NCBI GenBank assembly: GCA_009668925.1
Contig: SBEK01000146.1
Location: forward strand, 1 to 9,967
Direction of reading: 5' to 3'
DNA: 9,967 bases
Source of the DNA: Deltaproteobacteria bacterium
GTDB lineage: Bacteria > Desulfobacterota > Syntrophia > Syntrophales > Smithellaceae
The notes below the pieces were generated by a model. That model was not told where the DNA came from. It made no database searches and saw only the letters and a program-made list of their open reading frames with translations. A program made the translations under genes and the position numbers. This document shows, piece by piece, positions 5,025 through 9,967 of the stretch; position 1 is the stretch's first letter, and each line of letters starts with the position of its first letter.

Positions 5025-7273
5025 AACTGAACCCCGATCCTGTCCGCCAGCTTTGCGCGCTGCCGAATGCGCGCCGCATCCAGAAGCATGCGGGCCGCCC
5101 ACCGGTAAACATTAAAATCGCGGACCATGGACCGCATGCTGCGCATCCGTGCCTGTTGTTCAAATTCGGGCATGGTCAAAGCCTGATAAAGGGCATCGGC
5201 GGTCTGTTCAATATGATAAGGATTGACGATCAGCGCTTCATACAGCTCATGGGCGGCGCCGGTAAAGCGGCTGAGCACGAGGACGCCCCTTTCGTCGTCG
5301 CGCGACGCCACATACTCCTTGGCCACCAGATTCATTCCGTCGTGCAGGCTCGTCACCAGGCAGACATCGGCGGCGCGGTAATAGCGGTTGACGTCTTCCG
5401 GTTCGTGATGCTCGACTCTCAAATGAACGGGAAGGTAGGCGCCGGCTGCAAACCGCGAATTGATCTCGGCAACAAGGGCGCGGACACGGGCGTCGAAGGT
5501 CTGATATTCTTCCAGGGCCGAGCGTGACGGGGCGGCAATCTGGATAAAGGTGAATCGTCCGATCATCTCCGGGTGGGTCGAAAGGAGGTACTCGACGGCC
5601 CGCAGGCGTTCGAGGATCCCTTTGGTATAGTCCAGTCTATCCACACCGACCCCGATGAGACAATGCTCTCCGATATTGAGCGATTGACGGATTTCCGCTT
5701 TGCAGCGGGCGATGGACGGCTGCGTGTCCTGCCAGGGCGGCGGCCACTGGATGGAGATCGGATACGCTTCCACCAGGGTCAGATTCCCGCCGTGGGAGAT
5801 CGTTGATGATGCATGATCCACGCGGGTTTCCAGATAACGGTCCACGGTCTCCAGAAAATTTTTGCAGTGGAAAGGTGTGTGGAAGCCGAGAATCGTGCTT
5901 CCGAGCATTCCCTGGAGCAGCTCCTCCCGCCAGGGGCAGATGCCGAAGGATTCCGGATTGGGCCAGGGAATATGCCAGAAGGTGATGATGGTCGCTTTGG
6001 GCAGGGCTTTGCGGAGCATGTCCGGCAAAAGAGCAAAGTGGTAGTCCTGGACAAGGACAACGGGATCTTCCCGGTCCGCTTCTTTGACGACGGCGTCCGC
6101 AAACCGCTGATTGATCACTGCGTAGTGGTTCCAATCGCCGGTGCGGAAAATCGGGCGCACATGGGCGATATGGCACAGCGGCCACAATCCTTCATTGGCA
6201 AAACCGTAGTAATAGCCTTCCTCCTCCTCTTTGGTCAGCCAGATGCGGCGCAGGGTGTAGTCCGGGTGTTCCGGCGGAACGCGAACATGGTCCTTTTTGT
6301 CCACGACATCCCGATCGGCCGTACCGCTGCCGTGAGCAATCCATATCCCCGAGCAGGCCCGCATGACCGGCTCCACCGCCGTCACCAGACCGCTCGCCGG
6401 CCGCTGAATGTCGATGCCGGTGTTCCTTTTTGTATGAATGTAAGGTTCGCGGTTGGAGACGACGATCATCTGTTCTCCCGCCAGTTGTTTGTAGAGCAGG
6501 CTCCGGAGGGCGTCCGGATTCCAGGAAAGGGTGACATCATCGGCAATCCGCCTTTCCGAATCCAGGGTCCGCAGCAGGGCGCGCAGATCTCCCACCAGGG
6601 GCTGCAGCTCGGAGTTGGAAGACTTGCCGAAAGACTTGGTCAGGCCGTCACCGCGCAGGAGGGTTCGGACGCCGGAGATCCAGCCGCGCCAGCTCAAATG
6701 GGCGATCAGCACCGTGATCAGGGACGTAATCAGGCACAATGCGGCAAACAAAATCACGATATACTTGCGCGTGTCCGTGCTGCGCCGTTCGACAAAACTC
6801 ATGTCATGGACCAAAACAAGGGAGCCGGACGGCGCGCCCTCGATGAGCACGGGGTTGACGGCGACATGAATCGGACCCTGCGGCAATTGGAGAAGGGCCG
6901 GAGATTTGCGGACCGATGAATTCGGCAGGCTGCATCCCAGGTCCCGGGGGAAGGTTTGCGTGCGGTAGAGCAATCTACCCTGCTCATCGCAGTAGCCCAG
7001 GGCAAAGAGGCGTTCGTCCTGGGTGGCCCGCGTGAGCAGGGAGTTGATCTTCGCTTTGTTTCCCTGCCCCAGAAGCTCGCCCAGGGGTTCCTGGAGGGCA
7101 TTGGTAATCAGCTTGGAGCGGATGTCCAGGTCGCGGACGGACCACCTGAGCGTCAGGTTATCCACCAGAGGTACCACCAGAAAGGCCAGGAGCGTCATGA
7201 CCGCAATCAAGGGAATCACAAAACGCAGCGTCAGCCGCAGAGAACGCCAAGCCGTTATTTTCGGGAAGCTCAT
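5021..7273 (-). CDS. otsA: Trehalose-6-phosphate synthase (GT20) with N-terminal membrane sensor/HAMP-like module
   Basis: A 750-residue protein, against 474 for E. coli OtsA. It joins glucose from a nucleotide sugar (UDP-glucose in the well-known enzymes) to glucose-6-phosphate, giving trehalose-6-phosphate. Residues 1-265 are extra: membrane helix at about 17-37, extracytoplasmic domain 38-170 with two cysteines (95 and 114), second helix about 171-192, then a HAMP-like or helical linker to about 245. The GT20 domain spans about 268-735 with its key motifs present: VSNREP with Arg275, the glycine loop ASGL at Gly295, Trp364 in [13 protein letters not shown] with Asp410 and His412, His434 in FWHIPWP, Arg546 and Lys551 in DRLDYTKG, and Asp645 and Glu653 in [11 protein letters not shown]. 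The ATG at 7273 is preferred over the adjacent TTG at 7276 because GGGAGGG lies 6 nt before it. The gap from the GH15 stop is 15 nt, and the stop overlaps otsB. Donor specificity cannot be read from sequence. Confidence 0.93.
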   Translation of the reverse strand: MSFPKITAWRSLRLTLRFVIPLIAVMTLLAFLVVPLVDNLTLRWSVRDLDIRSKLITNALQEPLGELLGQGNKAKINSLLTRATQDERLFALGYCDEQGRLLYRTQTFPRDLGCSLPNSSVRKSPALLQLPQGPIHVAVNPVLIEGAPSGSLVLVHDMSFVERRSTDTRKYIVILFAALCLITSLITVLIAHLSWRGWISGVRTLLRGDGLTKSFGKSSNSELQPLVGDLRALLRTLDSERRIADDVTLSWNPDALRSLLYKQLAGEQMIVVSNREPYIHTKRNTGIDIQRPASGLVTAVEPVMRACSGIWIAHGSGTADRDVVDKKDHVRVPPEHPDYTLRRIWLTKEEEEGYYYGFANEGLWPLCHIAHVRPIFRTGDWNHYAVINQRFADAVVKEADREDPVVLVQDYHFALLPDMLRKALPKATIITFWHIPWPNPESFGICPWREELLQGMLGSTILGFHTPFHCKNFLETVDRYLETRVDHASSTISHGGNLTLVEAYPISIQWPPPWQDTQPSIARCKAEIRQSLNIGEHCLIGVGVDRLDYTKGILERLRAVEYLLSTHPEMIGRFTFIQIAAPSRSALEEYQTFDARVRALVAEINSRFAAGAYLPVHLRVEHHEPEDVNRYYRAADVCLVTSLHDGMNLVAKEYVASRDDERGVLVLSRFTGAAHELYEALIVNPYHIEQTADALYQALTMPEFEQQARMRSMRSMVRDFNVYRWAARMLLDAARIRQRAKLADRIGVQL

Positions 7274-7288
7274 CAATGTCCCTCCCTT

Positions 7289-9079
7289 CTAAAACGCGCT
7301 GTCCCAGCGGCGGCTCAGACGGATGGCCGAATTGATCAGTCCGACCATGCTGTAGGTCTGAACAAAATTTCCCCATGGATCGCCCGTGCGCGGATCAATA
7401 TGTTCGGCCAGAAGCCCGTGCCGGTTGCGCCTCGACAGAAGGTTTTCAAACAACAGACGGGCTTCATCGACGCGGTTGACGGCGGCCAGCGCATAGATGT
7501 ACCAGAAGGTGCAGACCACAAAGGCGTTTTCGGGAACGCCGAAATCGTCATTTTCGACATAGCGGTAAATATAGTTGCCGCGCCGAAGCTCCCGTTCAAT
7601 GGCCGCGATGGTTTGGGCAAAGCGCGGATCATCGGCGGGCAGAAACCCGGTATCGTGGATCAAAAGAAGGCTGGCGTCGAGCGAATCACCGTCAAAGGAG
7701 GCGGCAAAAGCCCGTTTCTTTTCGTTCCAGGCGCGCCGGCAAATCGTGGCCTGGATTTTATCCGCCTGAGTCCGCCAGTAAGCGGCGCGATCCGCAAGCC
7801 CGATATAAACGGCGATTCTGGCCAGGCGATCACAGGCCGCCCAGCACATGATGCTGGAAAACGTATGAACGCGCAGCGTATTGCGTGTTTCCCAGGGTCC
7901 GGAATCCGGCTGATCATGCACGGCAATGGCCATTTCACCGAGCGGCTCCAGCCGCGTAAAGAGGGCAACGCCGCCCCGGTGCGCGAGCCTCCGGTCGAAG
8001 AAGACATGGGCCACCGCCAGGATGGCCGAACCGTAAACGTCATGCTGAATCTGCTCGCACGCCTGGTTGCCGATCCGGACGGGCCCCATTCCCCGGTAGC
8101 CCTGCAGACTGGCGACTTCGCGTTCCTCCAGCCTGGCCTTGCCGTCAATGCCGTAAACGGGCTGAATCCGGCCGTCGGGCGTCCCCGCCACCACATTGAT
8201 GAGATAGTTCAAATAGCGCTCCATGGTATTGGTTGTGCTGAGGCGGTTTAACGCATTCACGACAAAATAGGAGTCCCGAAGCCAGCAGTAGCGGTAATCC
8301 CAGTTGCGTCCGGAACCGGGCGCTTCCGGTATGGACGTGGTCATGGCCGCGATAATGGCGCCCGTGTCCTGGAAGGTGTTTAGTTTCAGCGTAATGGCCG
8401 CACGGATCACCTCTTCCTGCCACTCGAAGGGAATGGACAGATCCCTGACCCAATCACGCCAGCTGTTGATGGTTTCGTCGAGAAAACGGCGAGAGAGATC
8501 ATCGATGGCGTCCGGGATGGTTTCGTCCGGGCCCAGAATCAGCGTGGCGGTGGTTTCGAGGAAAAAGGGAAGTTCCTGGAGCACGGCGGTCACGGAGATG
8601 TCCGTGGTCAGCCGCAGAATCCACGACGGCGCCACATACCGGATATGATGGCTGCCGTGGGTGACGATGCATTGTTGACCGCCGTATTCAGACAAGGGGC
8701 GGACGCGGACGCAAATGCGCGGGTTGCCGCTCACGCGGCGGATCTTCCGGATGATCATCATCGGCATGAATGTTCGGCCGTACTGGTGAAAACGGGGCGA
8801 AAAATCCGTGATTTCGATGACGGCTCCGCGGCTGTCCGTAAGCCGGGTCGAAAGAACGGCGGTATTGGGCAGATAGGATTGAGAGGCCTCCACCTGATCC
8901 AGTAGTTCGACGACGCAGAATCCCGCGCCCTCGCCGTCGGGATGCTCAGCCAGGAGTGAACAGAAAACCGGGTCGCCGTCAAAGCGGGGCAGGCAGGTCC
9001 AGACAATTTCGCCCCGCTCATCGATCAGTGCTCCAATGCGGCAATTACCGATGAGACCAAGGTTAAGAGAGCTCTTCAT
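7289..9079 (-). CDS. Glycoside hydrolase family 15 (trehalase/glucoamylase-like)
   Basis: A 596-residue enzyme without a signal peptide, so probably cytoplasmic, that hydrolyses alpha-glucosidic bonds and releases glucose. Residues about 5-180 match the beta-rich N-terminal domain of trehalase-like GH15 proteins (start MKSSLNLGLIGNCRIGALID). The (alpha/alpha)6 barrel lies at about 220-590, with the hallmark GSGRNWDYRYCWLRDS at 255-270. By family pattern the general acid should be Glu397 in GPWETR and the base Glu559 in GLLAEHID. GYRGMGPVRIGNQA at 327-340 is another family signature. The ATG at 9079 has GGAGGG about 7 nt upstream and overlaps the kinase stop as ATGA. GH15 genes next to otsA/otsB recur in proteobacteria. 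The substrate may be trehalose, maltooligosaccharides or glycogen ends, and sequence alone does not decide. Confidence 0.92.
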   Translation of the reverse strand: MKSSLNLGLIGNCRIGALIDERGEIVWTCLPRFDGDPVFCSLLAEHPDGEGAGFCVVELLDQVEASQSYLPNTAVLSTRLTDSRGAVIEITDFSPRFHQYGRTFMPMMIIRKIRRVSGNPRICVRVRPLSEYGGQQCIVTHGSHHIRYVAPSWILRLTTDISVTAVLQELPFFLETTATLILGPDETIPDAIDDLSRRFLDETINSWRDWVRDLSIPFEWQEEVIRAAITLKLNTFQDTGAIIAAMTTSIPEAPGSGRNWDYRYCWLRDSYFVVNALNRLSTTNTMERYLNYLINVVAGTPDGRIQPVYGIDGKARLEEREVASLQGYRGMGPVRIGNQACEQIQHDVYGSAILAVAHVFFDRRLAHRGGVALFTRLEPLGEMAIAVHDQPDSGPWETRNTLRVHTFSSIMCWAACDRLARIAVYIGLADRAAYWRTQADKIQATICRRAWNEKKRAFAASFDGDSLDASLLLIHDTGFLPADDPRFAQTIAAIERELRRGNYIYRYVENDDFGVPENAFVVCTFWYIYALAAVNRVDEARLLFENLLSRRNRHGLLAEHIDPRTGDPWGNFVQTYSMVGLINSAIRLSRRWDSAF

Positions 9080-9967
9080 AAGGATTCCCTCCGTGGGGGT
9101 GGTCCGGGGGTGTTGATTATTGCCGGTTCGCTCCAGATCAGCGCCGCCGCTCCCAGAATGGCGCCCGCGCCCGCTGCCAATCCGGAAGGCAGGAGCCGCA
9201 CCGTTCCCCGATAAACGCGAAACAGGAACTCATTCAGGTAGCGCTCGGTCGGCTTGAAGAGCAGATCGCCGGCGCCCGCCAGTCCGCCCGCGAGAAAAAT
9301 GGCCTCCGGACCGGTGTGGGCCACGGCATCCGCAAGCTTCATTCCCAGGATTCGCGCCGTACGCTCGAAGGCTTCCCGTGAAACGACATCTCCGGCCAGG
9401 GCCAGGTTGGCGATCTGTTTCGCCGTCATATCCGCGAAGCTGACGCCTCGAAGCGGGCTGGGGTCGCAGCGCGCGGCCAGCACTTCCAGCGCGGTCCTCT
9501 TCAGTCCCGCGGCCGAAACATACGTTTCGAGGCATCCGCGTTTCCCGCATCCGCATTCGCGCCCGTTCGGGTCCACGACGGTGTGGCCGAGTTCGCCGGC
9601 AAAACCGCTGGCGCCCGTGAGCAGCCGTCCTCCCGTGACAATGCCGCTGCCCAGGCCGGTGCCGAGGGTGACAACCAGAAAGTGCTTCATGCTCCGGGCG
9701 TTCCCGAAAAGCATCTCTCCCAGGGCGGCGGCGTTGGCGTCATTGGCGATGAAAACGGGTAGATCATAATATTTTTGGATCAGCCGTACGAAATCGACGG
9801 CGGGGCCCCAGTTCAGGTTGACGGCTTTTTCGATGGTTCCCCGGTCATGATGGGCATTGGGGGCGCCGATGCCGATCCCGCGCAGACGATACGGGGAAGG
9901 GAGATCCGCCCCGGCCTCTTCGATTCGCCGATAAAGCCGCAAGACAAAGCTTTGCGCCGGCTCTTGT
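9076..9967 (-). CDS. ROK-family sugar kinase, likely glucokinase (5' end cut by window)
   Basis: The reading frame is open to the right edge of the window, so the N-terminus, including the expected DxGGT phosphate-binding motif, lies outside. At least 297 residues are present. Numbering from the first in-window start-like codon (TTG at 9942): IANDANAAALGE with the catalytic Asp68, GTGLGSG at 94-100, the ELGH motif ending at His120, and the ROK zinc-binding cysteines Cys130, Cys132 and Cys137 in CGCGKRGCLE. A second glycine-rich nucleotide-binding stretch, LAGGLAGAG, lies further on. These mark a catalytic ROK kinase. There is no visible helix-turn-helix, though the cut N-terminus leaves that open. 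Placed ahead of GH15 with an ATGA overlap, it would phosphorylate the released glucose to glucose-6-phosphate, which is also the OtsA acceptor. The TTG at 9942 is not the true start. The C-terminal tail after about 270 is Pro/Arg-rich and probably unstructured. Confidence 0.9.
   Translation of the reverse strand, partial: QEPAQSFVLRLYRRIEEAGADLPSPYRLRGIGIGAPNAHHDRGTIEKAVNLNWGPAVDFVRLIQKYYDLPVFIANDANAAALGEMLFGNARSMKHFLVVTLGTGLGSGIVTGGRLLTGASGFAGELGHTVVDPNGRECGCGKRGCLETYVSAAGLKRTALEVLAARCDPSPLRGVSFADMTAKQIANLALAGDVVSREAFERTARILGMKLADAVAHTGPEAIFLAGGLAGAGDLLFKPTERYLNEFLFRVYRGTVRLLPSGLAAGAGAILGAAALIWSEPAIINTPGPPPRRESL

Noticed and set aside
5025..5102. GTG start that would lengthen OtsB by 26 residues
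   Set aside because: The extension lies inside otsA and adds no conserved residues. The ATGA overlap at 5024 and the family length favour the shorter form.
5813..6919. Open frame of about 368 codons on the plus strand inside otsA
   Set aside because: It is antisense to the conserved GT20 and sensor regions, with no domain and no ribosome site. It is a shadow of otsA codon use.
6956..8251. Long open frame on the plus strand (about 430 codons) opposite GH15 and otsA
   Set aside because: It lies wholly antisense to two well-supported enzymes, crosses their junction, and its translation has no recognisable domain. It reflects GC-rich codon bias on the other strand.

Overview
The window looks like chromosomal DNA of a moderately GC-rich Gram-negative bacterium. 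The best guess is a Desulfobacterota (former Deltaproteobacteria) member of the Syntrophus/Smithella kind. That rests on remembered family resemblance: a DUF3568-like lipoprotein, a rhomboid of the zinc-ribbon type with an active site reading GASASVCGLIGA, an orphan receiver domain like those ending hybrid kinases of this group, and a lysine-rich coiled-coil protein. No rRNA, tRNA, CRISPR array, insertion sequence or phage gene is visible, and the taxonomic placement is an inference.

Layout. (1) Positions 4-1308, minus strand: a rhomboid intramembrane protease followed by a small lipoprotein that has its own near-consensus promoter in the 63-nt gap between them. (2) Positions 1309-4141, plus strand: an AT-richer divergent promoter region and a small three-helix membrane protein of unknown function, then the 23S rRNA uracil methyltransferase RlmD, a stand-alone receiver-domain response regulator, and a basic coiled-coil/lysine-rich protein. 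This side ends at a strong hairpin terminator at 4102-4141, which by its symmetry could serve both strands. (3) Positions 4227-9967, minus strand: a trehalose/glucose operon in the order ROK sugar kinase (5' end cut by the window edge), GH15 glycoside hydrolase, otsA, otsB. Two of its junctions are ATGA stop/start overlaps and the third gap is only 15 nt, so the four genes are almost certainly co-transcribed and partly translationally coupled.

How the genes may work together. OtsA makes trehalose-6-phosphate from a nucleotide-activated glucose and glucose-6-phosphate, and OtsB removes the phosphate to give trehalose. The cytoplasmic GH15 enzyme could release glucose from trehalose or from an alpha-glucan, and the ROK kinase could return that glucose to glucose-6-phosphate, so the operon could encode a complete synthesis, breakdown and salvage loop. 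The most unusual protein is OtsA. It has about 265 extra N-terminal residues that read as a membrane-bound sensor module (transmembrane helix, extracytoplasmic domain of about 130 residues, second transmembrane helix, HAMP-like linker) fused to an apparently intact GT20 catalytic domain. This suggests trehalose synthesis gated directly by an external signal.
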